A DNA stretch of 64,000 nucleotides from Naematelia aurantialba (lineage: Eukaryota; Basidiomycota; Tremellomycetes; Tremellales; Naemateliaceae), in NCBI GenBank assembly GCA_021527695.1, contig JAKFAO010000010.1, positions 1,054,001 to 1,118,000 of the forward strand, given 5' to 3'. The notes beneath the pieces are model-generated. The model worked only from the letters and a program-made list of their open reading frames with translations, searched no databases and was not told the origin of the DNA. Positions 1-12,017 of this stretch are shown one piece after another. The position numbers and the translations under genes were made by a program. Position 1 is the stretch's first letter. Every line of letters begins with the position of its first letter.

Positions 1-687
1 GAGAGGAGGCGATAGTTCTCGAATCTTGATTGCATGGCTCGAGGACTTGGGATACAGTGCTCTCGGACGCAAACTACGGTAACGACAGTGAATTGCTGGG
101 GAACCACGGCTGACACTTGAGGAGGCTATTGGAACTTGGCGCTCTGGCACACGACAATTACAAGTCTGCGTCTGCCTGGATCCACAACACCCCCATTGAC
201 CTCTATCCTCAACATCCAGGGATCCTGCGGCAAGACTTTTTCCAGCGTCCATCGCCCCAATCTGCGGAGGAGGCGTTCGACATCGTCAGCTGCAGCTTAG
301 TTCTCAACTATGTCGCTGTACCTGAAGAGCGAGGTAAGTGTATCAAGGGCAGAGTGAAGAGTATCTTGTTCTGACTTAGCAGGCCGTATGCTGCAAATGA
401 TTCACCAACAACTGCGACCATCGGAACGATCTCTGGTATTCCTGGTCTTGCCCCAATCATGTGCAACGAATTCTCGGTACATGAGTGTCGAGATGTTACA
501 GTCACTGATGGCGGTTCTCGGCTTCGAATTGCTGCGGACCAAAATGAGGGATGGTGGGCGGTTAGCTTATTGGTTGTTTGCATGGCGAGATACCCCCGTC
601 GATTGCAACGGCGAGCACTGGAGGAGAAAACATATCGTTGTAGAAGGGACCAAGCTGAACAACTTTTCTATAATTTTGCCTCTTTGA
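1..687 (+). CDS. BMT2: 25S rRNA adenine N1-methyltransferase Bmt2, 5' partial
   Basis: Bmt2 family enzymes use S-adenosylmethionine to make an m1A in 25S rRNA in the nucleolus. The visible part reads from the window edge in the frame starting at base 2. It shows a GGDSS-containing segment, then LRRLLELGAL, then the family block FDIVSCSLVLNYV, then GRMLQMIHQQLRPS, and ends in a C-terminal NNF motif, all in the family order. Two introns fit: one near 80-123 that joins KLR to RLLELG, and a clear one at 334-382 (GTAAGT to CAG) that joins EERG to RML. The stop is at 685-687. The N-terminus lies outside the window. BST1 starts only 20 nt downstream on the same strand. Confidence 0.85.
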
Positions 688-707
688 TTATTACCTTTCT
701 TCATGTC

Positions 708-3596
708 ATGATTATACGAGATGTCTCGAGACTACGAGCCTTGCTCTATGCCCCGTCTGGTGTCTTATTGGCTGCAATCAGCTTGGGCTTCTCGTGGATC
801 ACGTACCGATGCTACATCTTCGATCAAGGCAAGTCGGGCAGCTGGGGATGCGAGATGAGCTGGATGACACCGACCTACTCGAAGATCAGTTGGGACGAGC
901 CACCTTCAAGCAGATATACGCTCTGGCTGTATCGAGAGCAGGGCTGGGATGAAGATAATGTGAGCCGAAGGATCACTGTTAGGCTCATAGAGGCAGTTGC
1001 AGGGCCATCCTGTTCTCTTCGTGCCGGGCAACGCAGGATCATTTCAGCAAGTTCGATCCATTGCGTCCTCCGCGTCCAGGCAGTATCATGGTCATCCGGG
1101 GGGCCAAGCAGATGACATGGTAGGATTAAAGAATCTGGACTTCTTCACCAGTGTGTTTAACGGATGACCAATGCTTATGAAAGTGGATTTTAGCGGAGAC
1201 TACTCAGCTTTGCACGCAGGAACACTACGAGAGCAGGCTCGTTTCTTCACCAGTTGCGTCAGTCGAATCCTTGCAGCATACAAACATCTGCCCGAGCCGG
1301 ATCGACCTCTTCGCGTGTCGGTTCTGACGCATTCGATGGGTGGTATCGTTGCTCGTCTAGCTCTGGCAGAGCAAGCTACACTGCCTGTCGACGTCTTGTT
1401 CACATTGTCTTCCCCCCATCGCTTACCGCCTGTCAATCTGGATCGAGATATGGACCGAGTATACTCTCAGATCAAAAGTCATAATGCAGAAGAGGTTGCG
1501 CTCATATCTTTGTGCGGTGGGGTGTCAGACTCGCAAATCGCATCTGAGGCTTGCACATTGCCTAGCTCTTATCCGCGAGACCTTGGCCTTGCAATCTTCA
1601 CCAGCGGTATTCCCGGCGCGTGGACAGGGGTCGATCATCAAGCCATGGTGTGGTGTCACCAGATCCGCTGGGTAGTCGCACGTGTTCTGCTAGCAATGAC
1701 TTCAAGAACCAACACGCGAGCGCGCATATCAACAGCTGAGGAATGGCTCTCGCGACCAAGGCAGGCATCTCATGAGCCCGAAGATGTGTTTCTCGAACGG
1801 GTGCAGATACAAACAGCCAACATGACATTGATATTGCGATCTCCTCTCTTTTCGACAACATCCAGTCCGTTTTGGCAAGTCCGACATTGCTTCGCATCTG
1901 ACTCGTGCGAAGACATTGATACTATTGCGAACTGGATTCCAAAAATTGCGGGCACAGCCCCTTTCCCTGCTCCTGGTGAGGGGTCGCGACCTCAAGATGC
2001 TCTACTCTGCCTGGACGTTTCCCTGTCGTCTCAAAGTGGCTGGCTCGACGTGCGGGGAGCAGCCGGGTTTTCCGTGTCGTCGGGATCTCGACGTCGCGTG
2101 TCGTTGTCTGGGCCAACATTGGGTAAGATCCTTTGATGATGCAGTCATTAATGTCGAGACCTCTCAGGCTTCGAGCACGCGAATCACATCGTCGTCGATC
2201 TTGGTCATATGGCTCATTCCCTATTGGTTTATAAACTTGTTTTCGAGCAACAGCGATGTCAGGGTAAGCAATCAGCCGTACTTCTGACTGATATCCACAG
2301 GAATTCGGCCGTTAGTCTCATACTCCTTGGTTCATTCCGGTCCCACCTCAGAGCGCCGCTATTATCCGATTTCCTCGAGGCCGATCTATCTACATCTGCA
2401 TAGCGGCTCAGCACCATACCTGCACTCTGCGGCCGACCCTGTACTTCTCGACATCTTCCAGCAAGAGCAATGCGCGTTATCGAGACTGACCATACAATTG
2501 GATCTCCCCAGCAGCATTGGGAAGCTGGCATTACGATATCGCTCGATCTTGCTCATATGGCCGCTGGGATGGATGAACTTGTCTCTATGGCATCTCATGT
2601 TCACTGCTCATGACGGTAGTGAGTCCCCATCTCGACGTAGTCTGATGCTCATAAGGACCAGTTTTCTCGACCCGAAACTCGGGTCTGACCCGCGCTGGCC
2701 TGGGGCGGTGCATTCTGACAGCATTGGCGGCGATAACCGTGGGTGGTCTCGTGCAATGTATCGCGCCACGATGCACCACCCTACAACCACTACTGCTCGG
2801 CATCAGCGATCTTCGATTACTTCCCCTCATACCGATTGTTGGGGTGTGGACATTGGGTCTATCATACCTATACAGTTATCTATTTGCTGCTTTTCTGTTG
2901 GTGGTAGCAAGGACGGCGGATCTTCTACATACTTGCATTCATATCTCGAGGCTGACGACAAGGTGGGTTCCATGTACTATGACCGTACTAATATCTAGCG
3001 AATCAAACGTCAAACTTGCTTTACCCCGCGTCGTAGCCCCGGCCTTGACTATCATATTAGTCGCTATCGCATTTCCTCAGCAGTTGGGTTTTCTAGCTCT
3101 CTACTCACTCCTAAGTCTGAAGAGTTCTGCGCGTATTACGGATGACAGTACAGTAAGGCCGTTTCTGCGGAAGAGCTGACCTCGTCTGGTATGTGTTGAG
3201 CATGTCGTGCGTGCCCTTGTAATGATTTACTCTCTCCTACTGCCTTCCAATCTGGCATCTCTGGCTGTCTGGACCCGAAATCTTTGGCTCGACTGGCGGC
3301 ATCCCATCAGACCTGATCATAACATATTGAGACTCATGCCGCTGTTGCTGGCGATCGAGATGTTCTACTCCTGTCGTGGCTTGCAGATACCACCGAAGTA
3401 AGCGAGAGTAACATATTCTCGGCTGAACATAACCAGGTGTTTAGCGACTGCCAGCATATCACTGCCAATTGTATCCATATCCGCTTTCATCGTTGGAGGG
3501 CGATGGCCATCCATCGCCTTGGAGACTGCACAGGCGGCTATTGCATACGTTTTGTGTGTCGTGTGGGTGGGCACCAGGAACGGCAAGAGTAGTTGA
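708..3596 (+). CDS. BST1: GPI inositol-deacylase (Bst1/PGAP1 family)
   Basis: Bst1/PGAP1 is an ER membrane lipase that removes the acyl chain from the inositol of new GPI-anchored proteins, which helps their ER exit and quality control. The first exon (708-959) has an N-terminal hydrophobic segment. After an intron at 960-1002 comes the family hallmark VLFVPGNAGSFQQVRSIAS, then SGDYSALHAGTL, then the lipase elbow LTHSMGG, whose Ser is the expected nucleophile. Later exons carry several hydrophobic stretches typical of the family's C-terminal membrane region, and the last exon ends with TGA at 3594-3596. The join near 1151-1183 is ambiguous: donors at 1151 or 1155 both keep frame but give introns of only 33 or 29 nt. 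Exon borders between 2120 and 3430 were not all resolved. Confidence 0.85.
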
Positions 3597-3866
3597 TGTG
3601 GCCGCGGGGTCGTCACTCATTCAGCACTGTGAACCAAGGATGCATGTAAATTTCAGCATTCGCTCATCGAGGGGTGCCTCATTTCACTGCTGGGAAGGGG
3701 ATGGATCGTGGTCGTTATACACCACTACCACTCGTTTATTCATAGACACGAAGAGACAAAGAGACTTGGAGACAGAGTGAAACGGCGCGCACCGGTGCGC
3801 TTTTTAGCCGGTGACCGAACCCGACGACGGTTTCTGTTGTCGTTTCATCATTATCACCTCAAAACG

Positions 3867-5383
3867 ATGCTCACGCTGCTGCGACTCTGTCGATCCCGTT
3901 CTGGGTCTCTCAGCATAGCTCACTCAGGTAGTCGAGTGAGCAATCAACGCACTATCCACAGGCAGGCTTCGTCTGTGCAAGTCAGGCCAGCGAGCCTGAA
4001 GACAATCGTCGCTTGGCCAAACGGTGTTGAGACAACCTTGTGAGACGCAAGTAGCAGGTCGAGATGTCTGACGACAGTGATAATCAGTTCCTACTCGATC
4101 ACTGCAGGTGTCCGAAATGCTTCCATCCTCTCACTAAACAACGACTGAAATCACTCTTCGAGGTGAGAAAGTACAACTGAACAAGCGCTGATGAGGAGTT
4201 TTCCCCACTTGTTGAGCCAGATATCATCGATGTAGACAGCAAGAGCGTTCGGATCCTTTGGTCAGATGCCCACGAGTCTCGCTATCCATTTACATTTCTG
4301 CTTCGGGCTTCATATGATCCACCCCTGGCTACAAGGAAAGATGAGATTGAAGAGTGAGTGGAGCGGGCTGAGATTGTATCTAACGACAGTCGCATCTTGT
4401 GGAACTCGCGCATCGCAGACTCGCCACCAACGGTGTCCGGACGGTCGTTGATGACAGACGAAACGGGGGAGGAACATGGAGAGCTCGGGATTCTACGGTG
4501 CTTGCGCAAAGTGGTGCGTTAGCATAACATAGCAGTGGACTAAGTTCAGCATGACTATGGCTTTTGCTTGGTTTCCGACGTCCCTCCTACCCCAGAGGAG
4601 ACGCGAAAGGTCATTGAGAGGATCTCGACTATCCGGCCAACACATTGTAAGCCGGCGATGCGAGCAAGGCTGATGTCAGATGGTGGCTTCTGGGACTTCA
4701 CTGCGAATATGTCTCTCGGTGACCTTGCGTACAGCTCTCAAGCCTTACCGGCTCATACTGATACGACATATTTCACTGACCCCGCTGGCCTGCAAATCTT
4801 TCACCTCTTGTCGCATCCCTGTCCGCCTGGTACGGGCGGCTCGACTTTATTGGTGGATGCCTTCTACGCGGCGTCTTTGCTTGCTCAACTCGACCCAGTA
4901 GCATATTCAGCCTTGTCTCGTCTCCGCGTGCCGGCACACGCATCGGGAACCGCTGGCTCGCTCTTGAGACCAGTCATCAGCCAGCCGACATTCCAACACG
5001 ACGAGCGTGGTCGACTTACCCAGGTGAGATGGAATAATGAGGATAGATGTGTTATTGGGTCTGGCTGGGCTCCAGACGATGTTCAGATATGGTACGCCGC
5101 GGCGCGCAGATATGAGGAGCTCTGCCGGAACCAGGATGCGGAATATTGGCTTCAGCTGCGACCGGGCACACTGTTAGGTATGTCGCAAGGATGTCCAACT
5201 GGACTAACGGCAGTGATCGACAACTGGCGGGTGATGCATGGGCGATCAGCATTCACCGGTGATCGAAGAATGTGTGGCGCGTATATCGGAGGTGATGATT
5301 GGCGATCCCGAAAAGCAGCGCTTGAAGCACGCTTCGCTACTAAGGGTACTGTTGAAGACAACACCTGGGAGGAGGGTTGGTAA
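3867..5383 (+). CDS. TMLH: Trimethyllysine dioxygenase (carnitine biosynthesis)
   Basis: This Fe(II)/2-oxoglutarate oxygenase hydroxylates N6-trimethyllysine, the first step of carnitine synthesis, normally in mitochondria. The start at 3867 gives a basic, hydroxylated N-terminus suited to mitochondrial import. The N-terminal Zn-type segment DHCRCPKCFHPLTKQR is present. The catalytic core has ALPAHTDTTYF, with the HxD iron ligands, and NWRVMHGRSAFTG, with the distal His and a 2-oxoglutarate Arg. Several introns are needed. Two are well fixed by the protein: 4647-4679 (33 nt), which restores PTHYGGFWDF, and 5178-5213 (36 nt), which restores LLVIDNW. The N-terminal exons between 3927 and 4560 are less certain. 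Gamma-butyrobetaine dioxygenase is the main alternative, but the motifs around the HTD triad fit TMLH better. Confidence 0.88.
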
Positions 5384-5545
5384 TTGCGGCTGTCGGCGGC
5401 CGACGCAGTTCAAGAAGCAAGCGTGTATGGCCCTTCAATAAACTGACGCGTGCGAAGCTCTTCCGCAGCGCCATTAAGGTATGCATGGATGTATCTATGG
5501 TTCTAAAACAGTACATATACATATGGGTTCTTCCCCATGGTCGCC

Positions 5546-7325
5546 TCAGGCCCCGGCTGTGACCCCCACCCCACTAACTATGGGCCGTTCGGATTCTTCT
5601 TCTCCGATAGTCGATGGACGAACGGCTGGTGGCGGTAGACGAAAACCATCTTTGGCGTCGCTCGACATGCGCCGATGCCGCGTGACCACTAGTGAAACAG
5701 GTTCGGAAGGAGGAGACGATGCAGCAGAGGCGGGAGGAGAAGGATAGGGCGCATCAGGAGGGAGGGGAGCTTTCGGTGGTGCGGTAGAGGGGAAGGTCCC
5801 TGTGTAGACAGCAGACGAGTGCGAAAAGGGTGGCGGATAGTCTTGCACGACGGGTTTTGGAGAGACGTGAATCTCCTTGTACTCAATGCCATCCAAGATG
5901 CGCTGGTCGGCTTTATTTGAGGGTAGTAATCCCTCTCGGACCGCCTCCACCTGTCGCATCTTCTTTTCGCCCTTTTCCACATCGCGCTTGGCATTGTTGT
6001 ACATCCATAATCCCAATGCGGTCAATGCGATTCCGACCCCTTGAACAGGGTGCACTGCCTGCTTGAACCAGATGATGGCCATGCAGATAACAGCGATACG
6101 TTTCACCAGCGAGGCGATAGAATACGTGATCGGAGATGTCGACGACAATATGGCGAAAGCAAGGAGGTTCTGGGCGAAATGCACGACTCCATTGAGAAGC
6201 AGGTAGAGGGGAACAGAAGGTCCAGAGTCTCTGGGTGCTCCCCTAGACCAGAGCTCGATCAATCGCCACGCGTCCGAATAAAGCCAGACCGGGACCATTA
6301 ATGCGAACGCCATGCTGCTCGAGAAGTAGAGCAGGTTGATCTTGTCCAATTTTGGGCTAACCGCGCCAGTCGTCATGTCTGAGTTGGTGGGCATGATTTT
6401 TTTGAAGAAGATGTTCTGCGAGACGAAGACGAGGGTCGACCCAAAGGCACAGATCAAGCCGAAGATGTTGGATATGGAAACATCAAACGAGCACGCGAGC
6501 ATGACGCCGAGTGTAAGAGGAAGTAGAGACAGGTATGTCGCTGGAGAGTAGGATACGCCGAAGAGCATAACATATGCTAAGACTGTGCAAAGAGGTGAGA
6601 GGGCCTACTTGTCAGCTATTGTGGATATCAGATAATCTCACCTTGACCGTATGGACGGTGCTGACAGGAACACGGCTCATTGCCATTGAACTGAAAATGT
6701 GACCCCCCACTTGGAAGGCGGCCATTGGCAGCGTGCCACGCAAGATGGCTTTCGTCGGTGTCCGTAGTCTTCCGGTCCACCCCAACTCGGGTCGACTACA
6801 GATCAGACACAAACAGGCAACAAAGAAAAACTGGACGATGGTGAGTGTGACGGGGAATCGGAAATTGTTGAGGATGACCTTGCCGGTGTTGGAGGAAAAT
6901 GCTGAGCTCGAATACCACAGGGCGCAAAGGCTCATAAAACGGACAGTGGAAAAGCCTGGAAAGGTGAAGGTCGGCAATGAAAAAGTCCGGGGTGAGTTGG
7001 ATCTGAAGGTCCCAGGTGAGATCGATCGCCGGGGTGTGTCGAGCGAATACGTTGGACCGGTATCCAGATATGCTGGATGGGTAGAATGATAACCATTGAT
7101 CAAATTCGCATACACGCCATTTCCGTTGATTTGTTCGTCGCTGCTCTTCTTTGTCAATGGCTTACTTGACCTAGAGGCGGGAGCGATATCGTTCCATGGG
7201 GCGATAGGTTGAGAGGGAAACGTCCTGACAGGCGTGAGCATTTCAGGGGAAGTCAAGTCGGCGGATGAGGATGTATGCGCAAACGGCGCGCGTTGGCGAG
7301 AATCTGGCATGGCGGAACGATTCAT
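5546..7325 (-). CDS. SLY41: Triose-phosphate-translocator-family membrane protein (Sly41-like)
   Basis: Drug/metabolite-transporter superfamily protein of the triose-phosphate translocator type; in yeast the closest named relative is Sly41, an ER/Golgi protein. The ATG at 7323-7325 opens a Ser/Pro-rich N-terminal region of about 150 residues. A series of hydrophobic helices follows, including VILNNFRFPVTLTIVQFF and SRVPVSTVHTVKALSPL, then YSPATYLSLLPLTLGVML, all typical of this family. A single intron at 6605-6641 (37 nt, minus-strand GTGAGA to TAG) joins VHTVK to ALSPL with no ambiguity. After the last helix there is a C-terminal tail of about 130 residues rich in Pro and Ser. The family is clear; the exact ortholog and substrate are inferred. 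The 3' end faces the dioxygenase gene at 162 bp. Confidence 0.8.
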
Positions 7326-7866
7326 GATCTTGGGCGTGATGACATGAATCGTAGTGGCTCGTCAAAGAGCGAGCGAGGGGGGAAGAGGGGGGCGGGGGGC
7401 GAAGCGAATGGGATGCGAGCTTGACACAGATCGATGGCTCGAGAAGACGAGGTCGCGAGCCTGAGAGTCGTGAGGGACGATGCAATGCGGCTTGGCTGCT
7501 GAAGATTCTCGTTCCAGTGATTGAGGGAGGGCAGCCCAAAAGGAAGAGAGGTGGTGTCAGGTATCCAGAGCTCTCGCTACAACGCGCCGGGGGTGGGAAA
7601 AGACAATGTGGGAATCTTGGCTGTGAGGCAGGTAGGATTAGAGACTGGGCCAACAGCTCGGGATTTCGTTGCACAAAGGTCTGAGCCAGAGGGAGGCCAA
7701 TGGGGTACTTTGATGTTCGCACGTCGTCACTTTGTACTCGGACGACGTGTAGAACGGGAATGGAGCATGAGAGCACTCTGTTGTAGTGGTCAAGATTCAA
7801 AAGCAAGAGCTGCCCAAAAAGGACGCGGCACCTTCCGAAAGCGGCAGGGGAAAACACGTGGCATCG
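7326..7866. other. Intergenic spacer, SLY41 promoter / CHS4 3' flank
   Basis: Both flanking genes read leftward, so this 541-bp spacer should hold the SLY41 promoter and 5' UTR and the Chs4 3' UTR. Open frames on both strands here lack protein-like composition and I recognise nothing in them. A G-rich purine tract lies at about 7372-7402. Confidence 0.5.
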
Positions 7867-9957
7867 CTACATTACAACACATTCACTGGATGCCTCTGTC
7901 CTTGTCGGTCGTCCAGGATATCGCTTGGATTTTGCGTTCTTTGCGTTGCTCAGCTCGGTCAGGCGCTGCATCGCTCGCTTGTGATTCTGTGCTGGTGGGG
8001 TTATTAGTTGGATTTCCGCCATTTGTGACTCACCCGCCGCTCGCATGTACCAACGTTTGGCGAGGTCCATGTCCTGCTTTACACCGATGCCTATCTCGGT
8101 GTAGTCTGCCGTCAGATGGCCCTTTGGATCGACTTACATCCAACTGCATACTCTGCTTTAGCTAGCCCCTTATTGGCGGCTTTGCGTCCCCACAAGTATG
8201 CCTCCGTGTCAGACTGCTTCAAGACCCCCTCTGCAGGAATCAGCTGTTGTTCTGAGAATTGGCACTCACCGCTGCCTGTCAAGTACCAGCCACTCAGAGC
8301 AAGCTCTGCTTCGCTATCGCCTCGTTCAGCGGCACGTGTGTACCAAGCAATGCTACGTCGAGGGTCAATGGGGCAGTTTAACGTGCCAAATTCATGGCAA
8401 CTCCCGAGCTTGAATTGAGCAGGGGCGTAATTGAGCTGAGCTGCCTGCATAAACAGTTCACGAGCCATGTTGACGTCTTGCGGAACGAAGGTGTTTGGGC
8501 GTTCATGTAAGAGAGCAAGCTCGTGTAGAGCGTGTGGATTGTCCTCGTCGGCCTGAGCGGCCGCGCGGCGTAGCCATACAATAGCTTCTCGAGGATTGCG
8601 AACCTGTCCCAAAAGGCCCCCAAGCAAAATCATACCGAGTTTGTACATCGCAGCAGTGTCCCCCAATGCTGCTGCTTTGCGATAAAACAAGACTGCTCGA
8701 TTCGAGTCCTTTCTGGTCCCCGCACCGATCTCGTTGCAAACGGCGGATCGATACGTCGCAGCGGGGTGGTTCAACTTGCTTGCCATGAGATACAGGTAGT
8801 ACGCCTTTTCATGATCGACTTGGAGACCCAGCTGACCGGTGCCGTACAGATTTGCGAGGAAAAATTGAGCATCAGGATATGGTTCCTTGCCCTCGGCAAG
8901 TTTTTTTATGTTGCGCAGTGATTCTTGCAAAAGAGCGTCGCGGTATTTGCGCCCTTGCTTGGCGTCGGTGTTGCTCAACTCATCCCCGAGCTTCTTCGCA
9001 GCCTCAATCAGATATTTGCTGAACGCGAATTGCGCTTCCGGATCTGGGTCATCCTTCATCCTTCTTCGATAATCATCAACATATTGTTTGGTATATGGCG
9101 GCTTGTTCAGATCAACGGCAGCTTGCATTCCACGTCGACGAGTGGAAGAGGCACCAACAGACTCGGTAGGCTTGCGCCATAATGAAGAAGTGGAAGATAA
9201 TGCCGATGCGGTGGTATTAGTTCGAGCGAGGGTGGCTGTCGATTGTTGTCGAGATGGTACCAGTGCAGGGGCAGTGGCTCCAGGTGGAAGACCCAAGAAC
9301 TCGTTGGCTGCTGAATAGTAGGGATTGCTGAAGTCAGGTTGCGCGTGAGTCCCGCCATAAGCGCCCATGCCAGAATCCAGACTATACACGCTAGCAGCTC
9401 CGTCGTCCGCATACGGCCTAGTCATGCTGAGCTGTCGAGGAGGATAAGCCTGGGGCATTGGAGCGGTCTGCTGTCGCGTGGGCTGAGGCTGCGTAGGTGT
9501 AATGGTGAGACCGGAAAAATCGATGCCGTTGGGATCAGATACGGGTCGACGCAAGCTACCAGCCGATAGGCGGTGGGGGTTGGACATATGTGAGTCGGTA
9601 TGTGGATAATTGACAGGCGCAAAGGGCGTTTCTTGACTCGGCATGCGATGATGTGCAGAAGAACTGGCGGGTTGGGGAGAATGGCTCAAGCCAGCCGACT
9701 CGGTGGCCATGAGGGCACTGTAAGATGGTAAAGGTGGATCGTCTGATGCAAAGTATGGCTGCGGCGCTACGCGTGAGCATTATATGGTAGTTGTATTCAC
9801 CTCGATCTTTCATGCTCTGAGTCCCGTTTGCTCCCTGAGCTTTGATAGTTCCACCAGTACAGCTTGAAGCTGCCTCGCTGGAAGGGAAGCTTTGTTCGTC
9901 ATACGTTTGAGCCCGTCGTTGTGCATATGGGCTCGCGTGAGAGGTAAAGGACTCCAT
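7867..9957 (-). CDS. SKT5: Sel1-repeat chitin synthase regulator (Chs4/Skt5 type) with CaaX box
   Basis: Chs4/Skt5-type proteins activate and localise chitin synthase at the bud neck and septum. The product starts at 9957 (MESFTSHASP). It has a long Ser/Gln/Pro-rich N-terminal half, then a block beginning near NKPPYTKQYVDDYRRRMKDD, followed by about seven Sel1-type repeats of roughly 36 residues (for example YKLGMILLGG and FKLGSCHEFGTLNCP). Four introns fit: one near the 5' end that joins KDR to APQPYF, and three between 7980 and 8275. A 42-nt choice for the last intron gives AAAQNHKRAMQRL and an ending of CVVM, a farnesylation CaaX motif as in yeast Skt5. A 47-nt choice loses the CaaX end. 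The motif strongly favours the former. Confidence 0.85.
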
Positions 9958-10266
9958 GAAATCGCAGCTAGGGCGTCCTTATAGCTGGATGTCAGAGAGC
10001 TGCTCAGACCGCTATGAGTTGTATACTCTCAGAAGCGGCCCGTCAGGCTCGGAAGGTGGGACCCGAAGATATCGAAAACAAGAGCAAGGCAGAGGAGAGG
10101 GAGGAGAGGGGACAGGGGACAAGGTGGCATCAACGACCAGGAAGTGTTGCTAACAAAACTCCACGTGGCAAAGGACACGGTCCAGCTGAAAAAGGTCTAC
10201 AGTCGACTCGTTGATTTGGACACTGCAAGCTGTGGATCATCGACACGGCTTGAACTGGAACCGAGC
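9958..10266. promoter_or_regulatory. Shared divergent promoter, CHS4 and TRP2
   Basis: This 309-bp spacer separates the start codons of two divergently read genes, so it must contain both promoters. No specific factor site was identified. A purine-rich stretch lies at about 10080-10115. Confidence 0.5.
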
Positions 10267-12017
10267 ATGGCAACCTCTGTAAGTCCTAGCAGTAGATCCA
10301 CATACTCATTTTGCAGCCCGTCCCGACCCTAGAAAGCGTCAAGTCTCTGTTTGCAAATGGTGTATCATCGCCGTCCACCTTGACTGCCCCGTCTTCATCC
10401 ACCTATCCTTCGACCTCTACTCCGCCGCGAGACCCCGCGAGCACCAAGCCAAATTTAGTCCCAATCTTCATAGAGATGCCAGCCGACATGCTCACCCCCG
10501 TGGTCGCCTACCTCAAGGTGTCGCACGGACAACGGAACAGCTTCCTGCTCGAGTCGGTCGTTGGGGGAGAAAACCTGGCTCGGTATAGCTTCGTAGGGTC
10601 AGGTGAGCCAATCAATAGAAACTGAACTGACGCCAGAGCCTCTCCGAATTATACGCACGGGTGAAGGCTTTGACTTCACAGGTGACCCCCTCCAGGCTCT
10701 GGAGCGGGAACTCGAGCCTTATCGTTATGTCAAAGTTCCTCAAGTTCCTACTTTCACTGGTGGGTGAGGGCCTGGTTCGGTGTTGACAACAGGTGGTGCT
10801 GTTGGATTCATCACATACGATGCTATAGCTCACTTTGAGCCGGTCACGGCACCCACTCAACCGCTAGCTAATCCCATCCCCGGGCTGCCCGAAGCTTACT
10901 TCATGTTAACGTCGACCCTCGTTATTTTCGATCACCTTCACCAAACAATCAAGCTTGTGTCTCACCTGTATCTACCGGACGGCGAGGATCGCATTCACGA
11001 ACTATACGATGAATGTGTCACAAGGATTCAAAAACTGCGGAAAGTATTGGAGTCGGCAGAGACCCCCCTTCCGCCACAGGGCCCCATCAAGCTGGGCCAA
11101 AATGCCGTATCTAACGTCGGCAAGCAAGGCTACGAGGGCTTCGTCACGAAACTCAAGGAGCACATTGTCAAGGGTGATATCATTCAAGCAGTCCCATCTC
11201 AACGCCTCGCCCGCCCATCTTCATTACATCCCTTCAACATCTACCGTCATCTACGACGCCTGAATCCCAGCCCGTATATGTTCTATCTCGACTGTGGGGA
11301 TGTGCAGATTGTAGGCGCCAGCCCTGAAACTTTGTGCAAGGTCCAAGAGAGGAAGGTCTTCAATCACGCTATCGCTGGAACCGTGCGGAGAGGGAAGAGC
11401 GTTGAGGGTGAGTCGACGTCTGGTCAGGCTGACGGCAGAGGATGTCACACTCGGGCACGCTCTGCTAGACTCGGAGAAGGATCGTGCGGAACATATCATG
11501 CTTGTGGATCTGGCACGCAATGACGTCAATCGGGTCTGCAAGCCCGAGACAACCAAAGTAGACGACTTGATGAGGCTCGAGAAATTCTCACACGTAATCC
11601 ACCTGACATCTCAAATTAGCGGTACTCTCAGAGATGATCAGTCGAGATTCGATGCTTTTCGCTCCATTTTCCCGGCAGGGACAGTATCCGGAGCGCCAAA
11701 AGTCAAAGCAATCCAGCTTGTCTCTGGTCTCGAGAAGGAGAGGCGAGGTGTGTACGCAGGGGCAGTAGGACGCTTTGACTTCGATCGCAACGAGCTCGAT
11801 ACTTGCATCGCGATCCGCACAATGACTTGCAAGGATGGCGTGGTGTACCTTCAGGCAGGAGGAGGGATTGTTTTCGACAGTGTCGAGGAGGATGAGTATA
11901 TCGAGACGATCAATAAGCTTGGTGCCAATGTCAAATGCATCGAAGAGGCAGAAAGTGAGTCGAGAAAAGAGCAAGCTGACTGGAGAATTTTACGCCAAAG
12001 AACAGGCTCTTCGGTAG
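10267..12017 (+). CDS. TRP2: Anthranilate synthase component I
   Basis: Makes anthranilate from chorismate, the first committed step of tryptophan synthesis, in the cytosol with the glutamine amidotransferase partner. Exon 1 codes only MATS. After the intron comes [14 protein letters not shown], then the regulatory LLES motif ([18 protein letters not shown]) involved in tryptophan feedback. The chorismate-binding domain shows [36 protein letters not shown] and [16 protein letters not shown], as in yeast Trp2. Introns at 10603-10636 (34 nt), 10760-10792 (33 nt), 11408-11438 (31 nt) and a 31-nt intron near 11951-11981 restore the conserved reading. The protein ends [10 protein letters not shown] with TAG at 12015-12017. 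All key residues look intact and the length is normal. Confidence 0.95.

Noticed and set aside
459..1115. A 218-codon plus-strand frame overlapping BMT2 and BST1
   Set aside because: Only its part from 708 to 959 is real (BST1 exon 1). The upstream part overlaps BMT2 in another frame, and the downstream part runs through an intron in the wrong frame.
7243..7857. A 204-codon minus-strand frame upstream of SLY41
   Set aside because: Ser/Pro/Arg-rich composition without family resemblance, overlapping the SLY41 start in another frame; better explained as promoter and leader.
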